In this document: positions 49,564 through 59,048 of the stretch, piece after piece
Position numbering within the stretch: the first letter of the stretch is position 1
Layout of the letters: every line of letters starts with the position of its first letter
Assembly (NCBI GenBank): GCA_017556805.1
Contig: JAFYMC010000036.1
Location: 62,001-126,000 of the forward strand
Reading direction: 5' to 3'
Length of the DNA: 64,000 nucleotides
Source: Lachnospiraceae bacterium
Lineage (GTDB): Bacteria; Bacillota; Clostridia; Lachnospirales; Lachnospiraceae
Position numbers and translations under genes: made by a program
Notes under the pieces: model-generated
What the model was told of the DNA's origin: nothing
What the model saw: the letters and a program-made list of their open reading frames with translations, nothing else
Database searches by the model: none

Positions 49564-52224
49564 TCAGGCTTTTTGCATGCGCTTTTGCAGCTCCACAATC
49601 GGTAGCGGCAGGAGAGAAAGAATGGCCACGATACACCATGCACTCACAGAAAGCGGAGTGACGGAAAAAATCTTTGCCGCAAACGGAAATGTGATGACGC
49701 TGATTTGTAAAAAGGCGCAGAGGGCAAAGGAAAACAGCAGCTTTGGATTCGTGAAAAAGCCGATATCCGCAAGGGGCCGGTCGCTGCGCATATGGAAGGA
49801 ATGCACCAGCTGGGAGAGGCTCAACACTGCAAAGGTCATGGTGGAACCGGCCCCAAACCGGTGATTCCCGATCACATAAGCCATCAGGGAAATTGCCCCG
49901 ATCATCGCTCCTTCGAAAGCGATTTTGTAACCTAATCCTCCGGCAAAAAGACTTTTTCCGGTGTTACACGGCGGATGCTTCATGACGTCCTTTTCCGGAG
50001 GCTCTACTCCGAGAGCGGCAGCCGGCAAGGAGTCTGTGATTAAATTTACCCAGAGAAGCTGTACCGCAAGGAGCGGCGTCGGCATACCGAATAATAGCGC
50101 AAACAGGATCGTAATGATTTCGCCGATGTTACAGGAAAGTAAAAAGTGCACACAACGACGGACATTTGCGTAAATACTGCGTCCCTCCCGGACGGCGGCT
50201 ACAATGGTGGCAAAATTATCATCCATCAATACCATATCCGCTGCCTCCTTTGCCACATCCGTACCGGACCGTCCCATGGCGCAACCGATGTCCGCAGCCT
50301 TAAGAGCCGGGGCGTCATTAATCCCGTCTCCGGTCATGGCAACTACCTCACCTCTGGCTTGCAGAGCCCGGACAATTGCTACTTTATGTTCCGGTGCCAC
50401 GCGGGCAAAGACGCGGCAGGTGCCGACACAGTCAATTAATTCTGCATCGCTCATGGCGGAAAGCTGTGTTCCGGTAACCACCCGGTCCTTCGGTGTGCAA
50501 ATACCTAAATCCGCGGCAATGGCCCGGGCGGTGAGGGCGTGGTCTCCGGTAATCATCACCGGGGTAATGCCGGCTTCTTTGCAAACCCGGACACAGTCCC
50601 GGACCTCCGGGCGAGGCGGGTCCATGAGACCGAGAAAGCCCAGTAAAATGAGTTCCTGCTCCGCATCCGTAGTATTGCCGTCCGTATTGCTGATTTTACG
50701 GCAGGCGGAGTCCGTAAGCGGGCGATAGGCCACGGCTAGAACCCGTAGGGCGCGTTCGGCGCACCGGTTACAGTATTCGGTCAACGTCTGACGTAACGGT
50801 GCGGTAAACGGTGTCATGGAACCGTTGTCGTAGAGGGCGGTACAGCGGGAGAGCACCACCTCCGGAGCGCCTTTACATACAAGGAATGCATAGGTATCCT
50901 GTGGCATCCGCGGAAGTGTGGCGGCAGGTTTTCCGGAAAGCAAATGAACGGTAGACATGCGCTTTCTGGAGGAATCAAAGGGATATTCCGCCAGACGTTT
51001 ATAACGGGTATCCGGCATGGGAGAACACAGACCGGCTCCCTTGGCGGCATTTAATAAGGCCAGCTCCGTCGGCTCTCCGTTCCCGGTACCGTCGGCTTCG
51101 TAATAGGCATTGTTGCAAAGCGATGCGCACAAAAGTAACGGTGCCGCTTCCGGTGAAGTTTCGGTAAGGGGATTTCGACCGTCGGACAGTTCCGTCACGG
51201 TCATTTTGTTCTGTGTAAGGGTACCGGTTTTGTCGGAGCAGATAAAGGTGGCACTGCCCAGTGTCTCTACCGCCGGCAGGTGCCGGATAATGGCCTTTTT
51301 CTTTGCCATCCGCTGTACACCCAGAGATAACACGATGGTTACAATGGCAGGCAGGCCTTCCGGGATAGCCGCAACACCGAGGCTGACGGCGGTCATAAAC
51401 ATAGTGAACATGGGACGACCCTGTAGGGTGCCTAAGATAAAAACAAGAAAGCAGATGGCAAGAACCGTGATGCCAAGCACCTTCCCCGTATGGGCCAGGT
51501 GCTTTTTTAACGGAGTCTCCGGTGCGGTGTCCTGTTGAATCAAACCCGCGATTTTGCCCACCTGAGTCTGCATGCCGGTTTGAGATACCAATGCGGTGGC
51601 ATGCCCCGACAATACCACAGACCCGGCACTTACCATATTGATTAAATCACCGATGGGAGTGTCCTCTTTCAGGGTACAGGAGGCGTTTTTCTTCACCGGC
51701 TCCGATTCCCCGGTAAGGGCGGATTCGTCCACCTTCAGACCGTCGGTGTGCAGAAGTCTGGCATCGGCTGGGACCATGGAGCCCGCCGACAGCAGGATAA
51801 TGTCCCCCGGCACCAGTTCACGGGAAGGAACCATGGTACGTTTACCCTCCCGGATTACCTGTGCCTCCGGGGAGGAAAGCTTTTGGAGCATAGCCAGGGA
51901 ATGCTCTGCTTTGGCCTCCTGAATCACGCCGAGAACCGCATTCATGACCACGATAAAGAGGATAATGAGAGGCTCTGCAAAGTCAGCCTTCCCCTCCCAG
52001 AGAGAGGTCAGAAAGGAGATGAGGGCGGCTCCCAGCAGAATCAGAATCATGAAATCGTTGAACTGTTCCGCAAAGCGGGACAGCAGACTGCGAGGCTTTT
52101 GACCGGACAGTTCGTTGGTACCGTAGCGGGCAAGGCGCAGCTTGACTTCTTTCTCTGACAAGCCTTCCTCCTTGCTCTGCAGGGCGTCCAGGGCGTCCGG
52201 AACAGAAAGGGTATGAAGCTTCAT
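49564..52224 (-). CDS. Calcium-transporting P-type ATPase (SERCA-like)
   Basis: The protein has 886 aa, full length for a type IIA pump. Seen in order: A-domain TGES (LTGESEPVKK), phosphorylation motif ICSDKTGTLT, and hinge TGDGINDAPALKAADIG. Ca2+-site residues are all present: PEGLP in M4, NIGEI in M5 and NLITDSLPAAALG in M6. It moves Ca2+ out of the cytoplasm at the expense of ATP. RBS CGGGAG precedes the ATG. The next minus-strand gene is a small hypothetical. Confidence 0.95.
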   Translation of the reverse strand: MKLHTLSVPDALDALQSKEEGLSEKEVKLRLARYGTNELSGQKPRSLLSRFAEQFNDFMILILLGAALISFLTSLWEGKADFAEPLIILFIVVMNAVLGVIQEAKAEHSLAMLQKLSSPEAQVIREGKRTMVPSRELVPGDIILLSAGSMVPADARLLHTDGLKVDESALTGESEPVKKNASCTLKEDTPIGDLINMVSAGSVVLSGHATALVSQTGMQTQVGKIAGLIQQDTAPETPLKKHLAHTGKVLGITVLAICFLVFILGTLQGRPMFTMFMTAVSLGVAAIPEGLPAIVTIVLSLGVQRMAKKKAIIRHLPAVETLGSATFICSDKTGTLTQNKMTVTELSDGRNPLTETSPEAAPLLLCASLCNNAYYEADGTGNGEPTELALLNAAKGAGLCSPMPDTRYKRLAEYPFDSSRKRMSTVHLLSGKPAATLPRMPQDTYAFLVCKGAPEVVLSRCTALYDNGSMTPFTAPLRQTLTEYCNRCAERALRVLAVAYRPLTDSACRKISNTDGNTTDAEQELILLGFLGLMDPPRPEVRDCVRVCKEAGITPVMITGDHALTARAIAADLGICTPKDRVVTGTQLSAMSDAELIDCVGTCRVFARVAPEHKVAIVRALQARGEVVAMTGDGINDAPALKAADIGCAMGRSGTDVAKEAADMVLMDDNFATIVAAVREGRSIYANVRRCVHFLLSCNIGEIITILFALLFGMPTPLLAVQLLWVNLITDSLPAAALGVEPPEKDVMKHPPCNTGKSLFAGGLGYKIAFEGAMIGAISLMAYVIGNHRFGAGSTMTFAVLSLSQLVHSFHMRSDRPLADIGFFTNPKLLFSFALCAFLQISVITFPFAAKIFSVTPLSVSAWCIVAILSLLPLPIVELQKRMQKA

Positions 52225-52492
52225 AAAAAACTCCCGAAAGTATCATCGGAAAAATATATGTCACAGCGGGTCAAAGTATGACAACCCCTTTGTTTTCAAG
52301 GGTTTGAGGGTGTTTTTGAAGAAAAAAATCTTTGTTGAAATGTACCAAAAATCCGGAAAAAATCTGTGGGATTTTCCGATATGTACAAAGGGTAGAAAAC
52401 GTAGTATGATTTTCTTGTCTGATAAAAGTATCTGTTTTCCGTAGAAATATCCTAATGATTTCCTGTTAATAACACATAGGTAAGGGTGAAGT
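52225..52492. other. Divergent intergenic region before the Tad-like locus
   Basis: This 268-bp region separates the minus-strand ATPase gene from the plus-strand Tad-like genes. It is T/A rich, with a partial inverted repeat (GGAAAAAATC near 52352 and GATTTTCC near 52371) and a repeated ATGTAC. No convincing sigma-A promoter was found for the locus. Confidence 0.45.
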
Positions 52493-53293
52493 ATGAATAT
52501 TGCATTTTGGAGCAATGTCAGGCACCAAAGCGGAGTGACATCCGGTGTCGCTTTAATCGGTATACTTTGGGTCGAATTGTTTGGGGAAGAAATTGCGGTG
52601 ACATCGAATCATATTTGCAATTTCGGTTTGGCCAAACGGTTATACGGCGGTAGCGGTTATGAGGAGCGAACTGCGCAAAAGGCATATCGTTATGTACTGG
52701 GAGAACCGGAATATTTTCGAATGCTGTATGGCGGAAAGGTCCGATCTACGCTTTGTTTGAATGATAATTTGCGTTTTATACCCATGGAGGGATACAAATC
52801 CGATTTGTTTGGTGCCGAGGGCTTAAGAGGGGTAAAGAAGAAGGTTACGGAGAACGAATACTTATTGATTGATACTGCATGCGGCTGTGGGTTGGGATCA
52901 CAGAAAATATTGGAGGAGGCAGAACTTACGGTGGTTATACTTCCTTCCGAGAAAGAAAGTGTAGATATGTTTTTTCAGTCAGAAATAAGTTTTAAGGAGA
53001 ACAGTTTTTTTATTTTAGGAAAGTATCGGACCGAGTCATCCTGTAAACCATCATATCTTACGAGTAAATATCGTATTCCGAGGAGTCGAATCGGTATGAT
53101 TCCTTATAATGCGGGATTTGAGCAGGCGATGAAAGAAGGGAGTACCATCGCTTATGTAACAAGGAATATGAATTGCTCAAAACGTAACAATGCATATCGT
53201 TTTATTCGATGTGCTACGGAAACGGTAAAAAAGCTGAGGGAATATGCCAACGGTAGGAGGGATTTGTTATGTGGAGAATGCGACGAAGTGTAA
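52493..53293 (+). CDS. CpaE/MinD-like protein with eroded P-loop (Tad-like locus)
   Basis: The protein has 266 aa. The N-terminus (MNIAFWSNVRHQSGVTSG) is laid out like the deviant Walker A of ParA/MinD/CpaE proteins found in Tad clusters, but the P-loop lysines are absent. A Walker B-like strand is visible (YLLIDTACGCG). It is likely to be a localisation or assembly factor without normal ATPase activity. It is the first gene of the tight run, and its 3' end overlaps the CpaB-like gene by 25 bp. Confidence 0.65.
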   Translation: MNIAFWSNVRHQSGVTSGVALIGILWVELFGEEIAVTSNHICNFGLAKRLYGGSGYEERTAQKAYRYVLGEPEYFRMLYGGKVRSTLCLNDNLRFIPMEGYKSDLFGAEGLRGVKKKVTENEYLLIDTACGCGLGSQKILEEAELTVVILPSEKESVDMFFQSEISFKENSFFILGKYRTESSCKPSYLTSKYRIPRSRIGMIPYNAGFEQAMKEGSTIAYVTRNMNCSKRNNAYRFIRCATETVKKLREYANGRRDLLCGECDEV

Positions 53294-54066
53294 GGAAAAA
53301 GCTTTTTGTATGCGGTCTTTGTATAGTGGGGCAGTTGGTGCTGTTTCTGGTGGGGCAGACGGTTGTATATCGAGTGGCAGCGGGAAAGTATGAGGCTGTA
53401 CTGGCGGAAAAGGAAGCAAAACTGGCTATGGCGGGCCGGACGGTCTATATAACGAAACGCGAGGTTAAGACAGGAGAACTATTGACGGAGGAGAATACGG
53501 AAAAACGGTATTTGTTGTCGGAACAAAATCCCCAAGCGTTGCCGCTTGAGGTATTTGGAATGAAGGCTTGCGCGGATTTGGAGGAAGGCGTAATAATCAA
53601 TACATCTCTTTGTTGTATGCCGGAGGTGATTGCTTCGGAGAGAATGTGTGTGTTTGATTATATACGGTTTGCGGAATGTTTCTCGGAGTATGATGTGGTT
53701 GATGTGCGTCTGCGTTATGCCAACGGAGAAAACTACTGTGTGTTAAAGAAAAAGCAGTTGCAAAAAGAGGATAAGGAATCGCTGTGTGCTTTTTATTTGA
53801 CGGAGTCGGAGCAATTGTTAATGAGTGCTGCCAGATATGACGTAGAGTGTTATGACGGAGCGGAATTATATCTGGTGGCTTTCAGGGAGGCAAGACTACA
53901 GGAGGATGCGGTAAGTGAATATTTGCCGTCGGTACAAGTGGTCGCTCAACTGCAAAACTGGTGTGATGAATATAAGGGAAACTATCAGGGGTGGTGCAGG
54001 AAACGATTGGAGTTGGAACAAAGGCTGGCAGAATATTATAAATTACGTCTTGCCGGTTTGATATAA
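53269..54066 (+). CDS. CpaB-like SAF-domain membrane protein
   Basis: The protein has 265 aa and GGTAGGAGGGATTTGTT precedes the ATG. A membrane helix (about 10-32) is followed by a coiled stretch and an SAF-type domain (about 60-118: RTVYITKREVKTGELLTEEN, CADLEEGVIINTSL), as in CpaB/RcpC of Flp pili. The remaining 150 residues form an outer domain with no recognised fold. CpaB is a periplasmic or surface assembly factor. The position after a CpaE-like gene supports the call. Confidence 0.75.
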   Translation: MWRMRRSVRKKLFVCGLCIVGQLVLFLVGQTVVYRVAAGKYEAVLAEKEAKLAMAGRTVYITKREVKTGELLTEENTEKRYLLSEQNPQALPLEVFGMKACADLEEGVIINTSLCCMPEVIASERMCVFDYIRFAECFSEYDVVDVRLRYANGENYCVLKKKQLQKEDKESLCAFYLTESEQLLMSAARYDVECYDGAELYLVAFREARLQEDAVSEYLPSVQVVAQLQNWCDEYKGNYQGWCRKRLELEQRLAEYYKLRLAGLI

Positions 54067-54076
54067 GGAGGCAGCA

Positions 54077-54736
54077 TTGAAAAGGAGAATCGGTTTTATC
54101 GGATGTTATAGTCATGATGTGATACTTATGTTAACCAGAGCAATGGCAAGTATGGGAAAGAAGGTGTTGCTTCGGGATTGTAACCGGCATCATACATTGC
54201 GCGCTTCATTGCCTATACCGGAAGATATGGAGACTAAATTAACTGTACTGGAGTATGATGGCTTTTGGTTTACGGAAAAGGGTACAGAAAGTGCAGTGAC
54301 AGAAGCGTTTGATTTTGAGTTGGTTGACCTTGGTATGGAAGGGGCGCAGGCAGATATTGTATCGTGTGGGGAATTGATTGTGATTACAGATATTTTATTA
54401 CATCATATACGCAGATTGGAGCGAATACAGATTCCGAAAGAAAAGGTAAAGATTTGTGTGATGAGGGATTCTTATGAGGAGGTATGTAAAAATGAGCAGG
54501 AGATTCAGAACTTTTTACAGTCCTTTCCCGACAAGAAAGTATTTTATTTGCCGATAGATGTGAGGGATGTAAAGAATCGCTATGTTTGTGAGACATTACA
54601 TGAATATAACATAGGCAAAGCATCTTATGAGATGCAGGATATGATATACCGATTGGCAAAGGGGTTCTGTCCGGAGTTCTCGGAAAAGGAAATCAGACGT
54701 TGCATAAAGCATAGAGAAAGGAGGCGGTATCGTTGA
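54077..54736 (+). CDS. ParA-like protein lacking a P-loop
   Basis: The protein has 219 aa and starts at TTG 54077 (AAGGAGG, 6 nt upstream). It has a Rossmann-like beginning (MKRRIGFIGCYSHDVILML) and a helix plus strand like ParA (ASMGKKVLLRDCN). A normal Walker A is missing: the loop reads GCYSHDV. A later FELVDLGMEGAQADIV resembles the switch region. The C-terminus is basic. It is a second ATPase-like protein in the locus, and overlaps the next start by 4 bp. Confidence 0.6.
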   Translation: MKRRIGFIGCYSHDVILMLTRAMASMGKKVLLRDCNRHHTLRASLPIPEDMETKLTVLEYDGFWFTEKGTESAVTEAFDFELVDLGMEGAQADIVSCGELIVITDILLHHIRRLERIQIPKEKVKICVMRDSYEEVCKNEQEIQNFLQSFPDKKVFYLPIDVRDVKNRYVCETLHEYNIGKASYEMQDMIYRLAKGFCPEFSEKEIRRCIKHRERRRYR

Positions 54737-55557
54737 AAATTATGGTATGGGGCCCTACGCCGTTTGCGGGCAGAAAAAGCGCAAATCTTCTTTTGCTGGC
54801 ATTACAAGCAGCGGAAGAAGACGGTAGGGAACAATTAGTGATACATGCAGATCCCGATGGGAGCGGACCGGAGCATTTTTTACTATCCGGGCATCACAGA
54901 AGACGAATGATGGAACAAAAGGAATTTGGGGTTGAATTCTTATGCAGGATGTTACTATGCGAACGTTTTACAAAGGAAGCAGTGAGGAATGCATCCTATA
55001 CCTTTGCCGATGGTAAACTACATGTTCTTCCGGGAGGGAGCCGAGGCTTTTATGAAGAAAAAGAAACGATGGAGACTATTTTAAATCTGATACAGGCGGC
55101 AGATAAGGAATTTCAAAATGTCTGGGTAGAGCTCCCGGCGGGCAGAATGGCGGAGAACGAAACGTTTTTTTGCGAAGCGGACTGCATTCTGGTCAATTTG
55201 ACACAAAGTCCATGGGAAGCAGAAAAGCTGTCTAAGCTTCCGGGATTTGAAAAGGCATTTTATGTTATGGGGGCGTATGAATCCCGCAATATTTATACGG
55301 TAGGGAATATGATGCTTTTATTTCCGGAAATAAGGGGAAGATGTGGAGCGGTTCCTTACTATCCGGAATTTTCCGAAGCCTGTTGTACCGGAGAAGCGGA
55401 ACGTTTTTGGATGCGGAAGGGAAGAGAAGCGGAGGAACATATATATCCGTGTTTTTTTCGAGAGGTAGAGCGGTTGTATAGAAAATGGAAAGAGGGGTGT
55501 GAGCGGAGGATATGCGGGGAAAGCGGCGACGGGATACAGACAGACCGGAGTTTGTAG
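54733..55557 (+). CDS. Third ParA-like protein, partial P-loop
   Basis: The protein has 274 aa and starts at TTG 54733, overlapping the previous stop (TTGA), with AAAGGAGGCGG upstream. The N-terminal strand-loop (MVWGPTPFAGRKSANLLL) keeps a Walker-A-like GRKS. A VWVELPAGRMAENE segment could be Walker B-like. The C-terminus is charged and Cys-containing. With the two genes at 52493 and 54077 it gives three related ATPase-like proteins in a row. The next gene starts inside its 3' end (46-bp overlap). Confidence 0.6.
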   Translation: MKIMVWGPTPFAGRKSANLLLLALQAAEEDGREQLVIHADPDGSGPEHFLLSGHHRRRMMEQKEFGVEFLCRMLLCERFTKEAVRNASYTFADGKLHVLPGGSRGFYEEKETMETILNLIQAADKEFQNVWVELPAGRMAENETFFCEADCILVNLTQSPWEAEKLSKLPGFEKAFYVMGAYESRNIYTVGNMMLLFPEIRGRCGAVPYYPEFSEACCTGEAERFWMRKGREAEEHIYPCFFREVERLYRKWKEGCERRICGESGDGIQTDRSL

Positions 55558-57161
55558 AACTAAAAAGCTTACGAGCGTATGTAAAATCAGCGATCAGAGA
55601 GTATTTGGAAAGTGATACTCCGTTTGGACTCCGAAAGGAAGAAAGAGAGAAATATCGCTTGCAGGTACAACGGTTACGGCATGCGTTGAGAACCTGTATT
55701 TATGGAGAAGGTGGTGAGAAGGATTATGTAAAACATTATATCATGCGTGAAATTGTAGGGTTAAATCTTTCGGTTTGGGAAAAGACTTGTCTTTTACCGG
55801 TAAACAATCCGGAAAAATTAACGGTTGAACAGCAATTTCGAATTATATTATATCGCTATATGAAACAATACGGAAAGGACGGATTTCGTAAATTGTGTGA
55901 GAAAGGAGGCTTACCCAGGGAAACAGAACGAGAGGATGGGAACTACTACGAAATTACAGAACAGGATATCAGACAAATTTATACAGACGAAACAATCATT
56001 TTAAGTAATCAGGAGATTATGGATTTGATATGCGATATGGTGTATGAAGGATTTGGACATGGGATTATTGATCGGTTAAGAGATTGCAGACTGGAAGGAA
56101 TCTCGGGAGGTGTAGCAGGTTTACCGGAGCAGTTTTTTCGCTATGAAACGATACGGAATAGAGAGTATGAGGAGAAATATGCCCACGACAGTGTGTTTGT
56201 TATGTTAAACGGTATAACGGTACGGCTATCGTTCTTAAGTTTTGGGAGCGAGCAAGAGCTGAAGCGGGTAATCAAATCATTGCTCCGGTTTGAGGCACCC
56301 GGAGAACTGTCCTACTATCGTCCGTACATGGTGAATGATATGAAGGACGGAAGTCGGGTGTTTGCCTGCAGACCGCCGTTTTCTGAAACATGGGCTTTTT
56401 TTATTCGGAAATTTGATTCTGCTGAAGAAAAAAAGCCGGAGGAATTAGTTATCGGAGAGGGGGCGGAGGATGTAATACAGGCGCTACGATATTTTGTAAG
56501 CGGCGGTTTACATATTGCGATTACCGGAGCTCAGGGGAGTGGTAAAACAACGTTATTGAAAGCATTGGTACGGTATATCAGTCCAAAATATAATTTACGA
56601 ATCGCAGAAAGCGTGTTTGAATTATGGATGAGAAGAGTGCTACCGCAGAGAAACATTTTGACCTTTCGGGAGACAGAGAGCGTGGATTCTACGGAAGGAC
56701 TGGATGCATTTCGAAAGACAGACGGTAATTGTTTAATGATGGGAGAAGTGGCTTCCATACAAGCAGCGGCATTAATGATTGAGTTAAGTCAGGTATCGGA
56801 ACAACAATTATTTACGCATCATGCCGTAACGACAGAAAAACTTTTGGGATATTTTAAAAATGCATTGTTGCGGACCGGAGTATATTCGGATGAGAAAATG
56901 GCACGAGAGCAGGTGGCGGAGGCCTTTGATATCCATGTACTATGCGAAAGAGATTTAAACGGAAAGCGCTATATAAAAGAAATTGCGGAGGTAAATGCCA
57001 CAGAAGGAGGAAGTATTAGGAGATTATATTGTTATAGGGACGGAAAATACGTGAGGGAAGGAATTCCGACGAAGGAATTGTTGGAGCGGATGAGAGTACG
57101 AATCGAGACAAAGGACAAAGAGAGGATAGGGAGATTTTTTGACGGAGGTGTGGAATTATAA
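55512..57161 (+). CDS. CpaF/TadA-like secretion ATPase
   Basis: The protein has 549 aa. Residues 1-260 are an N-terminal domain with charged helices. The motor domain has Walker A GAQGSGKTTL (about residue 345), a Walker B-like NCLMMGEVAS and the preceding acidic RETESVDSTEG region. Secretion ATPases of the CpaF type drive Tad pilus assembly from the cytoplasm. Start ATG 55512 has an SD only 2 nt away, so initiation may rely on coupling or on the GAGGGGTG 12 nt upstream. The downstream membrane gene follows closely. Confidence 0.8.
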   Translation: MRGKRRRDTDRPEFVELKSLRAYVKSAIREYLESDTPFGLRKEEREKYRLQVQRLRHALRTCIYGEGGEKDYVKHYIMREIVGLNLSVWEKTCLLPVNNPEKLTVEQQFRIILYRYMKQYGKDGFRKLCEKGGLPRETEREDGNYYEITEQDIRQIYTDETIILSNQEIMDLICDMVYEGFGHGIIDRLRDCRLEGISGGVAGLPEQFFRYETIRNREYEEKYAHDSVFVMLNGITVRLSFLSFGSEQELKRVIKSLLRFEAPGELSYYRPYMVNDMKDGSRVFACRPPFSETWAFFIRKFDSAEEKKPEELVIGEGAEDVIQALRYFVSGGLHIAITGAQGSGKTTLLKALVRYISPKYNLRIAESVFELWMRRVLPQRNILTFRETESVDSTEGLDAFRKTDGNCLMMGEVASIQAAALMIELSQVSEQQLFTHHAVTTEKLLGYFKNALLRTGVYSDEKMAREQVAEAFDIHVLCERDLNGKRYIKEIAEVNATEGGSIRRLYCYRDGKYVREGIPTKELLERMRVRIETKDKERIGRFFDGGVEL

Positions 57162-57169
57162 CCGGGTAT

Positions 57170-58579
57170 GTGATACCGATGCTGTGCTTTGTTGCAGTAT
57201 TAGTAATAGAGTATAGGGGATTTCAAAGAAGGACAAGAGAATATCGGGAGTTGGAACATTTCGCGGAGTTTTTGTCGGATCTAAAAAATCAATTCTACCT
57301 CTGTAAAAATATTACAGAGTCTATTTTCCGGGCAATGGAGCGGATGCCCGGAAGTCTGCGAAAAAGGTTGGAAGAGATATGCTTCTTACTGGAGGATGAT
57401 GTCGGAGGAACGACAATGGCGGAACCGGTTTTCCCGGAGCATCTGAAAAGTGTCCGGTTGTTTTGGGGGCAATGTCGGAGTGCGGTACGGTACGGAAGCG
57501 GGAGAAATAGTGCAGAGTCGGTATTTATCAAAAATATGACAGAACTCCGCAGAGATGTTCAAAATGAATGTTACCAAAGAGCTCAAGCGAGATATTTGTT
57601 TGCCGGGATGGGGGTGGTAGTTGCGTTGCCGGTGTTATTTTTGCCGTTCGTGAGATGGTTCGGAACCGTTACATTGGAGGAACTGAATGGTTTTTACAGT
57701 GGAATCTTCGGTCGGGCGGTTGTGTGTGTATTCTTTTTGCTGTCGGCAGGGTGTTATTTATTGCTGAATTTTGTGAGACAGGCAGATAAAAGAGGATATA
57801 CCAGACCGGAATTCATACGTCGATTTTTTTCTAGCACTGTATTCAGACCAAATAAAGAAGCTGAGAAAGAGAATAAGGCAGAAAGATACGGAAGAAAAAA
57901 ATTAAAGGAGGCAGGAATTGATGCAGACGGAAGGCAATACTGGATGATTTGCGGCATAGTTGGCGTAATCGGAGGGCTTATTGTTGCGATTTTGCTTTAT
58001 GATGTACCGGTTATGATGAAAACGGTGACGTGTATCGGTGGTGTCTTTGCGGGAATGGGTGTAATGATGTTTTTCTATAAATATCTGGCCTATTTGCGGA
58101 AGCTTGGGATAAAGAGTGAAGTGATGAGTCTGCAGGCCGTAATTCTTTTGTTGATTGATGTACCAAACATTACGTTGACAGAGATTTTGGATGTACTGGG
58201 AAATTGCAGTGAGTTATTTCAAAACCGTTTGTCGCGGTGTGCGGACGAATATGCTGCGGATGATGTTGTGGCGCTGGAGCAATTAGCGGAAGAGGATGAC
58301 ATGCAGGAACTTCGTCAATTGACCGGGCGCATGATTGCGGCAGAAAGAGTAGGATTGCAGACCGCATTTGAGGAGGTAGCAGCGGACCGACTTTTCTTTC
58401 GGGAACAACTGCGACTTGATTCTGAGTACGAGCAAAAGAAAAAAGCTGCGAACGCGCAAGTAATTGCTTTTTTACCCATGATGTTTTTATTGTTTGCATA
58501 TTTGATTTTGCCGTTCTTGGGCGCAAGTTTGGTACAGATGCGGGAGATATTTGCGGAGATGGAACAAATTCGTTTATAG
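57170..58579 (+). CDS. TadB/TadC-like membrane protein of the T2SF type
   Basis: The protein has 469 aa from GTG 57170. ATT 57155, 6 nt after GGAGG, would add IITGY and give a more natural membrane start. Six hydrophobic segments are visible: about 1-16, 145-165, 180-202, 255-300 (two helices), and 430-455. Cytoplasmic charged regions lie between them. Tad systems normally have TadB and TadC as two proteins with this layout; one gene here may replace both. A T2SF-type motif is not obvious by eye. Confidence 0.65.
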   Translation: MIPMLCFVAVLVIEYRGFQRRTREYRELEHFAEFLSDLKNQFYLCKNITESIFRAMERMPGSLRKRLEEICFLLEDDVGGTTMAEPVFPEHLKSVRLFWGQCRSAVRYGSGRNSAESVFIKNMTELRRDVQNECYQRAQARYLFAGMGVVVALPVLFLPFVRWFGTVTLEELNGFYSGIFGRAVVCVFFLLSAGCYLLLNFVRQADKRGYTRPEFIRRFFSSTVFRPNKEAEKENKAERYGRKKLKEAGIDADGRQYWMICGIVGVIGGLIVAILLYDVPVMMKTVTCIGGVFAGMGVMMFFYKYLAYLRKLGIKSEVMSLQAVILLLIDVPNITLTEILDVLGNCSELFQNRLSRCADEYAADDVVALEQLAEEDDMQELRQLTGRMIAAERVGLQTAFEEVAADRLFFREQLRLDSEYEQKKKAANAQVIAFLPMMFLLFAYLILPFLGASLVQMREIFAEMEQIRL

Positions 58580-58607
58580 GCAGGAATAGGAAGGAAAGTG
58601 AGTATGA

Positions 58608-59048
58608 ATGAGTCATGGATCGAAAGCATTATTATTGGCGGCCTCTACTATTATTACCTGTATTATTGTAGCCCTGGGGTTTCGGATGGCACGGGAGGCA
58701 AAACAGATTGGAAATCATGTGGTGGAAGAATTGCACCGGTATCGTACAACAATCGAAGAACAGGATTATACAAAATATGACGGAGCTACGGTGTACGGAA
58801 ATGATGTAGTAAATTTAATGAAAAAAGAATTTTCTGCGGGGAGATCAACCGTAAAAATAAGAGTGGAGACGGGAAGCGTCGGATTCACATATCAAGCCCC
58901 GGAGGATGTCGCAAAGGTACAGGAGTGGGAATCGGTGCACTATATCGTTCCGGTGGCAGAGTATGTGGGACGTGTTGTCAGAAACCGGAATGATGTGATT
59001 GTAGAACTTGTTTTTAAGAAAATAACGGAGGAGAAAGAGGATGAATAA
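58608..59048 (+). CDS. Pilin-like membrane protein 1
   Basis: The protein has 146 aa. One N-terminal membrane helix after a 5-residue lead (KALLLAASTIITCIIVALGF) is followed by a basic REAK turn and a beta-rich outer domain. It lacks the G/xxxxE prepilin cleavage pattern. The next gene encodes a paralog with the same layout. The 3' end overlaps that gene by 8 bp. A role as a pilin-like subunit of the locus is inferred. Confidence 0.6.
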   Translation: MSHGSKALLLAASTIITCIIVALGFRMAREAKQIGNHVVEELHRYRTTIEEQDYTKYDGATVYGNDVVNLMKKEFSAGRSTVKIRVETGSVGFTYQAPEDVAKVQEWESVHYIVPVAEYVGRVVRNRNDVIVELVFKKITEEKEDE

